Shown here in pieces: positions 1 to 9,729 of a DNA stretch of 64,000 nucleotides. Numbering within the stretch: position 1 is the stretch's first letter; each line of letters opens with the position of its first letter. Location of the stretch: positions 1 through 64,000 of the forward strand of contig LGRX02033529.1 in NCBI GenBank assembly GCA_001247695.2, given 5' to 3'. The position numbers and the translations under genes are program-made. The stretch comes from Cymbomonas tetramitiformis. Lineage: Eukaryota; Chlorophyta; Pyramimonadophyceae; Pyramimonadales; Pyramimonadaceae. The notes beneath the pieces are model-generated. The model was given only the letters and a program-made list of their open reading frames with translations. It made no database searches and was not told the origin of the DNA.

Positions 1-270
1 CGGCTTGTTGAGCCCCAGGGCACACCGCATGGTGACCAATTGAGGACCCGGCTTGGTCAGCATCACGGCACCCCGCATGGTGACCAATGGAGGACCCGGC
101 TTGGTGAGCCCCAGGGCACCCCGCTCGGGGACCACCAATGGAGGACCTCCCTTGGTGAGCATCACGGCACACCGCTTGGTGACGAATGGAGGACCCGGCT
201 TGGTCAGCATCAGGGCACCCCGCTCGGGGACCACCAATGGAGGTCCCTGCTTGGTCAACATCGGGGGCCT
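1..270. repeat. 48-51 bp minisatellite, about 5.5 copies
   Basis: A unit containing GGAGGACCCGGCTTGGT recurs near 43, 91, 139, 188 and 239, giving a period of 48-51 bp. Copies alternate between CACCCCGC followed by ATGGTGACC and CACCCCGCTCGGGGACC. The array is cut by the window start, so its true length is unknown. Open frames through it are a by-product of the repeat. Confidence 0.85.
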
Positions 271-1755
271 GTCATCGCGGCCATGCAGAAGGACCGGGCG
301 GATTACGCAGGATCACTACGGCCTCTGATTCTATGTGTTCCTGTGGGGGGCACGAGCGCACCTAGTTACCAACAACGGATTACTCTGTACCTGGGGTCGC
401 CGCTGAGGTGGGGGAGGGTGTCAGTACGCAGCCCAACTTGTCTGTCATCACCAACTACCACGAAGAGATCGGTGACCCCCCAAAACCCTTCTGGGGGCTT
501 GCTTGGGAGAGATGGTCGCGTTGGCCTGGGTCCCGCGGGGGCTGGCATTGGCTGAAGCGTGCCTTCGGGCCAAGTGCAGGCACACCTCCAGAAGGGGGCG
601 CTACTCACGGCACATCACCGGGTACTCCTCGGGGCACAACCGGAAGGATGCAGCTACTTGTGCCACGGCGGTTGGGGTACACCCTCGAGAGGGTGCGCTG
701 GGCACAGCTCTTTGCGGGTGTCTAGGCACAGCTCTCATCTGGTGTGCGCAGGTACGCCGGATTGCCGTGTCTTAGGAGCACATGCGGAGGTACTTCGGGT
801 GGCTGGCAAGGCATAGCAACAAGGAACATGAGGCTCCGCATGCTCACTCGCGTGGAGCAGCATGCAGTTAACAGGGTGTTGCAACCATCCCTGAAATGTG
901 GCAATTCGATGTCCGCGATAAAAAACTGTTTAGATTTGACTGAAGTGGAATTCGGGTGGTTTCAGGGAGCGGACAGAGGCGGCGACTCTTGGTGACACAG
1001 TTCCGGTAGATTTGTGTGGCAATTGGGAGATGACACGGAGAGCGGTACTTTAAAATCTGCAAGTTGTGGGTCCGCAGCTCCGCTTCTTTTGCACCCAACC
1101 CATCCCATCTAGTTCGTCTCTGTTCTTTCTGACCTTGACACTCACAGCACACATTTGGCACTGAAAAGTCTCTCAAGAGGTGACCAAACTCCTTGCACGG
1201 GCAAATTGCACCGAGCCAACGGTCTCAAAAGTTAGTTAACAAACCATGCTGGCTGGCTGTTCACTATATGGACATCCGACCTCTCTAGGGCAGGAGGATT
1301 AGATGCCAGGAAGGGGGGAAGAAAAGGGGGTGAGAACATGAAAGGGATAAAAAAAAATCAGAGAAACGGGAAGATGGGGAAATAGGAAGAAGTAGGAATA
1401 TCCCGGGGGGAGGTCAGACACGACACAGAGGGCTGGGAAGATGGGGGAAAGAGAATATCGTGTGGGGGGAGGGGGGCTGATGAAGTGCGGAGACTGATGG
1501 ACAAGGGCATCGGGAACGGGCCAACCTGAGGAATAGGGGGATGATAGCAGAGAATTGGGGAGGCGAGGGGAGCAAGGTTGTGAGATAACAGAGGGTCAGT
1601 GGGGTGGGGAGAGGATGGATCACAAGAGGAGGAGGATGCATGGCCGTAACGTGGAGCAAGCACAAAACACGCCGACAAGAGAATGAAAAAAGCACGGGAG
1701 AAAGCGAAAATATTATGATAAAAGGAAGCCAGTGATAGCGAATGTATCACCGCCT
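271..1755. other. no recognisable gene
   Basis: I see no exon with clear protein similarity or paired splice sites. From about 1300 to 1720 the plus strand is strongly purine-rich (GGGGGA/AGAGGA tracts), which produces long but compositionally biased minus-strand frames rich in Pro, Ser and Leu. These are not convincing genes. Confidence 0.5.
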
Positions 1756-1759
1756 CCCT

Positions 1760-2130
1760 AGAAAGTGTTTGGCTACAAAGTGGAGTAAAGGGTGTTACGC
1801 CCTGCCTCAAGAAGGTCCTACTTCAAAGTGAAGCTCCTCCTTCAGAACGCAGTGGAGGGTGTTACGCGACACCTAAAAAAACTCATACTTCAAAGTGAAG
1901 GTCCTCCTTCAGAACGCAGTCGAGGGTGTTACACCCTGCCTCAAGACGGTCCTACTTCAGAGTGAAGCTCCTCTTTCAGAACGCAGTCGAGGGTGTTACG
2001 CCCCGCCTAAAAAGTCCCTACTTCAGAGTGAAGGTCCTCCTTCGGAACGCAGTGGAGGGTGTTACGGCCTGACTCGAGAAAGCGGAACTTGAGAGTATAA
2101 ACGAGGGCGAGGGTGCTACAACATACCTCA
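1760..2130. repeat. 66-67 bp tandem repeat, about 5 copies
   Basis: GAACGCAGTSGAGGGTGTTAC recurs at about 1845, 1912, 1979 and 2045, a regular 66-67 bp period. The unit also contains CTACTTCARAGTGAAGGTCC. Copies diverge by point changes only, so this looks like an old tandem array and not a gene. Confidence 0.8.
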
Positions 2131-3955
2131 AGAAGATCCTCCTTGAGAGAGCGGTGTGCTTGATCCGTTTGTTTGGAAGTCGATTCTGTGTGACATTTAA
2201 GACGTGATAAAAAAATAGGAAAGGGCCTAACCAAGGCAAGAGGAACAGCATTGGGAAAAATGGTCAGTGAAGATAATGGGAAGAGCAGGACTGTGAGAAG
2301 GGCCTGTGATGTAGCGGACATCACCTTCAATATTTGTTTCCACTGCCCGAAGACTCGTCGGCCTGTGAAGAGCCCCACGGTACTTGGAATCAGTGGAAAC
2401 GAATGCAAAAAGTGAGTAGCAGGCAGCTGTCAGCAGATCATCGTGAAGTTTGAAGTTCACTCTTCGCAGTATCCGGAAAGAGCGGTCGAAAAGCAGGTGC
2501 ACGAACGTTATGAAATAGTGCACAACAAACGGCAGTCAAACTCAACGAGACGTGCGCTTGATGAATAGACAAACACCTACAGTAAACGATAGTGTCAGCC
2601 AGCGCGACTCGCACACTTGTTGCTAACAGCTCTGTGCGAGAGAAAACGATTCCGACTTCACTGGATTTGAGAAGACAAAATGTGCCGTCCTGAAACGGAC
2701 GGGTGTAGAAGTCTACATACGCACTGCGAGGAGCAAGAACAGGCGAAGGACCGAGCTGCGTCGAGCTTTTCGATGGAGGTGCTTCAATCTGAAGTACACA
2801 TATGTGGGGAGAGGCCACGTGGGGTGCCTCACTCTGAGGAACGCTGATCTTTTGCGGTCTGTGTGGTGCGACTCGATGACCGCTTTAGCGCTGAGCGCCT
2901 GTTATCGTGCGTATCGCAAAGGCGGCACAGTATTTAGGCTTGAAGTGTTCGTGAAAGCGTACGAACAGCAGCAATAGAGCCAACACCCACGCTGCGTTGA
3001 GCAAAGAGATAAACTGTATTCATATATCTCACTTCCATACGGCAGCTCGGAAGTTCAAGATCCTTAGCGCGTGAGCACCGGCGAAAGTTCATAGGGCCCC
3101 CAAGTGAAGCGTGTCCACGCACCGGGAGGCTTCTGCAGCTATGGCAGCTGCTACCTGTTGGGGAGTGAGAACAGCTTTTTCTTCGCATTTGCGTTCCGTT
3201 CCTGCCAATGTTCGTTGAACTTAATGTTCTGGATTTGAAAACAAAATAAACTAGCGTCGAGCTCCTACGAAATGGATATATTTGCAAGTGAGCATACCGC
3301 TGGTTTTGGGGTATGGTTTGGAGTGGAGTTTTTCCTTTATGTGCTTTGTTACTTTCAACACGAGTGGAACCACGGAAGTGGCAAATGCCACGATCCAGCC
3401 ACTCATGAGAAACCACCATAGTCGTGTTCCCCTCCTTGGGAGTTCATTGATAACGCGTATTCCCATCATCTATGAAACACCCACGACCCGGGAATAAATA
3501 TCGTGCCTTCTGCTTCTGAAACTATAAAGGCATAGCTGCAGTTTGCTTCGACGAAATTTATGAACCATGGCCTCTTTGCTTTTTACTGCACGGTGAGCTG
3601 TCTCAGAATAGCCAACTCTGGATCAGAAAAAAATAATTGATCTTGGGAACGAAGCTCCCTCTCTCGTTGGAATAGCGTTGAGTTAACACGTTTCTGGGAC
3701 TCGCCTTATCTGCGCAACACTGAGCGCCAAAAAGCTAGCTTATTCTCTCGCGCTTATGAAAACTCGGTAGGGCCACCGTGACGCAGATTGTTGAAGAGGG
3801 GGGGATGCTAAATGCCTTAGAAGAAGAAGCAACTAGTAAGGCCGGGCAAGATCACCTATACGCCTATATATGTATATGCTATCCTCCTTTCGCTTTCGTT
3901 CGGGAACATCTACCTCAATCCAACCTCAATCCAACCCCAATCCAAATTCCAAAAA
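2131..3955. other. no recognisable gene
   Basis: Several frames of 60-160 codons exist on both strands, but none shows a domain, compositional signature or splice structure I can defend. I find no tRNA-like cloverleaf. Confidence 0.4.
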
Positions 3956-3958
3956 CGT

Positions 3959-3983
3959 GTTTTAGCGTGAGTCACGCTAAAAC
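3959..3983. repeat. perfect 11-bp inverted repeat with 1-nt centre
   Basis: TTTTAGCGTGA, a single G, then TCACGCTAAAA form a perfect palindrome inside otherwise unstructured AT-rich DNA. It could be a cruciform, a protein-binding site or the remnant of a small transposon end. No gene is adjacent. Confidence 0.7.
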
Positions 3984-4048
3984 CCGAATGCGTGACCCGT
4001 CGCGTGAGGGTCTATTCGAGCTACACGTGACACAGGTCGCATATTCGA

Positions 4049-4125
4049 TATTCATATTGATTTTCATATTCGATATCGCACATTCGATATTGATATTCGA
4101 CGTCGATTGTGACACTAACTCCCCC
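4049..4125. repeat. ATATTCGATATTGATATTCGA low-complexity island
   Basis: A run of overlapping TATTCGATA/ATCGATAT-like words of the same flavour as the larger islands at 29.3 and 58.3 kb. It has no coding potential. Confidence 0.55.
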
Positions 4126-4679
4126 CCCTTCGAGGGGTGGCTACCCAGACCAAATTTTGATTTGGAATCGAATGCGTTTCACGGCAAAGTCACAATTCGA
4201 TGTTTAATTACAGAATTCTACACTAAATATTTCTAGAAACAATTAATGGCCATTGTTCCGCAGTCAGCACTTAATTAATAGTGAATTTTTCTCTCACTAA
4301 CCCATAATGTAATCGGAGGGAATGATCCGAAGGTCTAAGCCAGTCTAGCCCAGTGCAACGACTTCCGCCAAGAAGCTGCATCCTGCCTCCTACACCAAGG
4401 CGCGGGAGAGTGGGTGTCGAAATCGACTTCAGTGGTATGAGCTAGTTTGAATTTCAAAAAGTGCTTTCTATGAAATATCCGAAAACAAGGCGACCCCGCG
4501 CATTGACGAATATCGACGATTAAAGTAAAAATCACTTGAGAAAACACGATCGGAATGCGTGTATAATAACCCGTGTTTCAGATATCAGACTACGGTGTAC
4601 CTACGACTACGTTAATAGCTACTACGTATTGCGGGATGTGACACGACGCGTAACTGACACATCCGGTTTGTCCGTAAGA

Positions 4680-4801
4680 TTGTATACTCCGTATAATACA
4701 ACGTGACAATATGTAGGGCGGGTTCGGTATATATTGCCGTTGGCTTCGTTTATCAGATCCACGCAGTTCACACACGATCTACATGTGATGTGGTATTACA
4801 T
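4680..4801. repeat. dispersed repeat, copy 1
   Basis: The segment opens with TACTCCGTATAATACA and continues through TGACAATNTGT, ATATTGCCG and CACACACGAT. It matches the segment at 6959-7095 in the same order and orientation with many substitutions and small indels. Two diverged copies 2.3 kb apart suggest a non-autonomous mobile element or an old segmental duplication. I see no clean terminal inverted repeats. Confidence 0.65.
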
Positions 4802-4926
4802 CTCGCAGCTTATGGTGCACACGCACCCTTCTTCACTGCGTATTTCTGAGATGAGTGGCTAAGCCGCTCCGCTTGATGGGGCATTGGGGACCCAACACAT
4901 TATGGTTTGTGTCAAGGATGTGACCG

Positions 4927-5035
4927 ATGACATATATGTCATGCATGTCATACATGACATGCGTGTCATACATGTCATACGTGCCTTACCTGTCATGTCA
5001 TGTCATGTCATGTCATGTCATGTGTCATAATGACA
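4927..5035. repeat. CATGTCAT-rich simple-sequence tract
   Basis: Overlapping CATGTCATAC words run into a pure TCATG repeat (about six pentamers near 4995-5022). The methionine-rich open frame across it reflects the repeat. It is not evidence for a protein. Confidence 0.8.
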
Positions 5036-5277
5036 TACCGTCGTCAAGTATTGTCAGTACGGTCGACTATGACATGTACAGTCAGTATGTCTGTCATCCA
5101 CCTAAGGTGAGTGACATCTGTCATCGAGAGGCCAAGTATATGGCATCGAGACGGCGAAGCAAGATAAGTCTTTAAGAACTGAATTGTTCTGCCAGGACGC
5201 ATCTTCGCTTCTCGCATGCATTGAACAGCATGCGAGCATCAATGGCTATATTGTCTGGCCGATGCGTCAAGTTCACC

Positions 5278-5336
5278 TAGTGCTCTCGAGTTCACAACTC
5301 GATGGTGGTAACGCGTGCGACGCGTGAGAGCACTAG
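5278..5336. repeat. short hairpin, CTAGTGCTCTC arms
   Basis: CTAGTGCTCTC (5278-5288) and GAGAGCACTAG (5326-5336) are perfect reverse complements around a 37-nt loop. The loop itself contains smaller palindromes (CTCGAG, ACGCGT). Function unknown. Confidence 0.6.
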
Positions 5337-6955
5337 AGTATATGAGGAGCATTGAGCTCAAGCACGCACTTTTGGTCTACAGATTGCTGCACTCATAGTT
5401 ACACCCACCAAATACTTGCACGTAACTACAGTATTACAGTTCCATAACAATCGTGCCGTGACATTGGTATTCTATCGCTCAGACGAGAACGAGAACATAC
5501 TTGAGTGTGTGCAGCATAACACTTCTGCTGGAATCTGTATAGGCAGCCCTGACAGGCAGGCCCCTATGACAGACCCCTAGGACCAACACTGGACTGCTGA
5601 CTGATCTATAGGTTCGTGCTGTGACACACGTTGTGTCACAGGTAGGCTAGTTTCCGAGAGCGTTGCGAGACCGTTCCGGGTATATCTAGCTTAGGGTTTA
5701 TTTATCTTATGAGAGTTTATCCATGAAGTTCGGGACCCTCTTATATCTAGTGAACTAGGATATTCCGGTAGGTTATGGGCCCACCACGCTTCCAAGCACC
5801 TCACTCTGGTGGTGCTATGGGAGATTGGCATGACGGTGCTCCCCGCAGCCACGGCTGCGGAAAGCCTCCGTGGGGCTTCCCCGCCCACGCGGGCTTATGG
5901 GGGATGCCGTTTCTACTTTCCTTTATTCTCTTGATTTCTGTCATGGGAGTGGGAGCTGCCGCAAATGTGGAAAGGCTGCGGCACGAAAAATCACGAAACA
6001 TTTCGGGGTTCAATTTTTAAAGACTGAGAGTAAAATGAGAGTGGGCGGACTCTCATTTTCCCGATTATTCCGTTTGGAGCAGCCAGCACTTGAGATGGTT
6101 GCGGCAGCCGCACTCGTACGGCTGCACCGAGCCGCCGTTCCATCACTCCTTTATGAACAAAATGCCGGTGGCAGTGGACACTGACTCGGCAGGTTTGGTT
6201 TCCTTGCATGGATTGTCTGCAAACCCTAACGCTGGCTCTGGTGGTGTGTTCACGAATGATGCCGCGGTCACCGTGATGGACTCTGACGACGCGAGTCCGA
6301 CGACAATGAAGAACCTCCTTGCATTGGCAGCCGTTTGTCACCTGCCTGCAGGGTCGGTGGTGATGGGATGATCGACCGGCGGGCTCTCCATGTGCTTGAT
6401 GTGCGGGGCTCAATCCTTGCCGCTGGAGTCTGCTTGTGTTTTCCCTACCGACTTATAGGTTTCCACGGTGCAGCATTTCTTTCCAGTTATTTGGGACAAC
6501 CCAGTTGTTTCCGAGATTTTCTTTCATTTTCTCGTCTGGTTCTGGCTCCGATGTGATTGACATTGGCAACACCGACATCTTCAATCTGCACAACTCCATT
6601 GACAACATGGACATCTCCAACAGTGAAATTCTCTTGCAGGACCACTCTCACAGTGGCTAGAGTTTCCGTTGAACTTGCTAGTAGCACCGTTAGATCTGCT
6701 TGTCAGGGCACAGCAGCCTGAGCAGTGTACCGTGCTAGCTAGATTGGGACCACCCTGACCAAGAGCACAGGCCCCATTAGCAATATGTTTCCGGAGATGT
6801 TGTTTGTTTAGCCGGAGATGGAGATGGTGTTTTGTTTAGTTATTACCCTATTATTCGTTGCCAGCCTTTGTTTACGATTCATCCTTCGTAACAGTCAAGG
6901 TTGGTATATGCAGGATGTGGCAACGTAACATACAGTCGCACCCGGTTTTTTTTCA
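5337..6955. other. no recognisable gene
   Basis: This stretch contains GC-rich hairpin words near 5860-5910 (for example GCAGCCACGGCTGC), but no coding region I can support. Frames of 60-140 codons overlap on both strands without similarity or splice logic. Confidence 0.4.
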
Positions 6956-6958
6956 CTC

Positions 6959-7095
6959 GGTACTCCGTATAGTACAGGGTGACAATCTGTCGGTAGCGTT
7001 CATCGGCATATTGCCGCATTAGCTTCGGTCATCAATGCACAGTTTATGTTGATCAGATTCAGTGCACACACGATATGCATGTACTGTAGTATATC
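6959..7095. repeat. dispersed repeat, copy 2
   Basis: Diverged second copy of the element at 4680-4801, with the shared words TACTCCGTATAGTACA, GTGACAATCTGT, ATATTGCCG and CACACACGATATGCATGTA in the same order. Confidence 0.65.
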
Positions 7096-7226
7096 GTCGC
7101 ACGTGGTGTATTATCTATCTGTCACTGGTCAGAACTACATGACAGACACTCTGCCGATTTTCGAAAACGACGCCCCGTAGTATTATAGAGCATTCGGAAT
7201 CTAAACCCTGACACAGATGTTATTAA

Positions 7227-7765
7227 CCCCTTAGCTGCCAGCTGATGGACATGTCCATCAAACACTCAAAACTGATTTTCTCGGCGACAAATAACTCAAA
7301 TTCACTTTTGAAGACAGTTTTGAACAGCTCTTATCGAGCCGCATGCAGCCATGAACTTGGGAGCAACCATGTTGCGACGATGCTCTAAATATTTCCCCAG
7401 ACGCACTCTATTTTAGCTTGACCATAATGAGTCACGTCTAGGGCACATGTGTCATAGTGTTACAAACCCCTAATAATATAAGTAGCCCTAACCGCATGTT
7501 GAGCACTTGGTAAGATTATACCTGGAGGTATAGGGTCAATATTAGGGCTTACATTGTTAACGATGTGCACATCCATCGCCATTTTTCAGTTGACAATCAC
7601 GTCATCGGTATCAAGTATAATGTATTTCTAACGTTTGCATGTGATTCGCCTTGAGAAGACCTTGCCGACACTATTTTCAAAAGTTGAGGCAGGACCCTTA
7701 TGCCAAAGTTATTGTAAATAAACCAAAATTTTCACAACCCCGAAATTCCTCCGGCAGCTAAGGGG
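7227..7765. mobile_element. piggyBac-like MITE with TTAA target sites
   Basis: The 539-bp element starts with CCCCTTAGCTGCC and ends with its exact reverse complement GGCAGCTAAGGGG. It is flanked on both sides by TTAA (7223-7226 and 7766-7769). TTAA duplication with C-rich 13-bp ends is typical of the piggyBac superfamily. No transposase frame fits inside, so it is non-autonomous. A subterminal palindrome TGATGGACATGTCCATCA lies at about 7242-7259. Superfamily assignment is inferred from the ends only. Confidence 0.75.
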
Positions 7766-8059
7766 TTAACATGTACACCACCAATTTTAACAAACACCGG
7801 ACTATGGAAATGTCCCGTAGGGCCTGTCCTTTCTGGCAGGGTTAGAATTCCAAAACAAGCACACTAACAACTACTTTCGGTGTTATTTTGATACAATCAT
7901 ACACACCTCGACAGGTCGTACCACCCTTCTGCACTGAAGAATATCACAAGACTCGTCACACCGCAACTCGTGCCCCGCGCCCGCCGTGGCCAATGTACCC
8001 CGAACCGCATTACCCCGCATCGATGCCGAAAAGCGGTCAAAGTGGAAAGGTGTGAATGA

Positions 8060-9720
8060 AGGAATCATCTTCCGCCATCAATTTGGTACTCCGCCAATAT
8101 ATAGATGCTCGGCATGCACGTCGTAGGTCTCACGCCTCGTCCACCGGTGTTCTGTAGATCGACTGAACGATGAGCGAGCGGGCACCGAAATGGCGTGCAC
8201 CACAGCGGGCTTCCCCTCGATGTAGGGCGTCCCCTCGTTGCAAAGTGCCTGGAACTGTTCCGCGTCCCTCGCATCAAATACCCACTGGAACGGCTGTGCG
8301 ACCACGTCATGCTCAATGAAAGCCCTCGAAGGACACCACCGCGTGCGTGTACGCTATGGTTGCGGTCGTGCTGAACGTCTATGCAATGATTATGCCAATG
8401 CAGCCGCAGAAGCACATGTGGGGCGCTTGCAAAGTCAAATTGGTTTACCGGAACCTTTGTGGAACTCCACCTTGCTTGACAACGGCACGTCCCGTTTTGC
8501 CGCTGCCGCCCCCGACCGCTAGTAGTCCACAGGGTTCTTGTTAGCTGCGCGCGCACTCCACGTGTGGTTTCCGTGCCCCCCGAGTGTGCTTGCCACTCTG
8601 CGCATTATGCATTCTTGCAATGTCCCGTCGCAGCTGGTTGACGATGTCCGTCATGCCAGACACCGCACTAGCCAGGTCCGGATTCTCACAAGTTGCAACC
8701 CGCGTGTGTCTGCGTCAGTAGCATGGGCCATGGAACCAGTGGTCTTGAGATCGGTGCGTACTTGCTCAGTCGGCATACACAGTGTGTACCCTGGACTGAA
8801 CCTCCAAAAGGTTCACCAACGGTATACGTGCGTCGCGCGGCAAGTCGGAGCGTACCACGCAGTGTATCGTAACGCGGTGTCGAGGGCGTCAAGGAAGGTG
8901 GCCTTGACTTCCTTATTCGGCATGGTCGTAGCGCTCCTCGCCACCTCCAAGCACGCGTTGAATAAGTCGGCAATCTTGCGTTTCGGGTCCGTGTCTGTCT
9001 CGAAGAAATTCTGAAATACGGCTCTCGGTGCCTACGAAATGCTCGCGCTCCTGCATGTAGCCTACGCACCACCTCCAACGCTGCCCCCTTCCCGTCTAGC
9101 GCATAGGCCTCACCAAAGACTACCCAGTCCGCCGCCGCCGAGCTAGGCATGCACAAATGTTTCAAGACTTGAAACAAAATAAGCGCATTCGCATCAGGAT
9201 GGATTGCTGCTGCCATATTTGTGAGGACAACCGGTGAGTTGAAAGCGGAGTTCTCATCGAGGAACACCTCCTTCGCTCGTCGAGTAATAGGGTGTTGAAT
9301 TAAAAGAGAAATGGCCCGGAAATCGTTTGGGGGTTTTTGACCCAAAGCCCGAAACCCCCCGCCTTTTTCCGCGCCGAAGGCCAACCCCCTCCGGTCCCCA
9401 CCTTAAAAAATGATCAAAGCCTATATAAAAGCCTTAAAAAAATTGGCTGTTAAAGCCCAAAAGCCCCCCGCCTTCGTTCGCGGGGGCCAAAGGCCCTAAA
9501 GCTCCCCCCACCTTCGCGCGAGCCAAAGGCCCAAAGCCTCCCCCCCAAACGTTTTCCAACCTTTTTTTGGGAAATTCAACACCCTATAAGGTCGCGAAGA
9601 CACTAGCGTCGTGCTCAACGCTCCTCTTGAACCTCTGCGCCATAACGCGCATGTGGGCCCTGATGCCCATTTCGCAGCCGATCACCCCAAAGTGGCGCTT
9701 GCCTCACGCTCATCCATGAA
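8060..9720 (-). pseudogene. decayed protein-coding region, unknown family
   Basis: Read on the minus strand, one frame gives a coherent stretch (about 9050-9290) with FLDENSAFNSPVVLTNM, IHPDANALILFQVLKHL and WVVFGEAYALDGKG. A second frame continues it (about 8870-9040) with KRKIADLFNACLEVARS and KATFLDALDTALRY. Upstream of the inserted element at 9290-9584 another piece (9590-9700) reads RVMAQRFKRSVEHDASVF. A further plausible piece, FQWVFDARDAEQFQALC, lies near 8240-8300. The natural-looking helix-rich composition spread over three frames points to a degenerated gene, perhaps from a retroelement gag or other transposon. I cannot name the family, and no catalytic motif is visible. Confidence 0.45.
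9290..9584. mobile_element. foldback-like MITE with TA duplication
   Basis: The ends GGGTGTTGAATT and AATTCAACACCC are perfect inverted repeats, flanked by TA on each side (9288-9289 and 9585-9586). The inverted similarity extends imperfectly inward for roughly 50 bp, including GGAAATCGTTTGGGGG against CCCCCCAAACGTTTTCC. The interior is made of CCCCCGCC/GGCGGGGG palindromes and would fold strongly. It interrupts the decayed coding region at 8060-9720. It has no internal gene. Confidence 0.7.
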
Positions 9721-9729
9721 CGTAGCTGT

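Noticed and set aside
1358..1810. 150-codon Ser/Pro/Leu-rich minus-strand frame
   Set aside because: It arises from the purine-rich tract on the plus strand. No motif or splice context.
4927..5175. Met/Ser/Cys-rich small protein
   Set aside because: Translation of CATGTCAT simple sequence.
8065..8556. 163-codon minus-strand frame as an intact gene
   Set aside because: The natural-looking peptide in this interval lies in another frame and is broken; the long frame itself is Arg/Ser/His-rich shadow.
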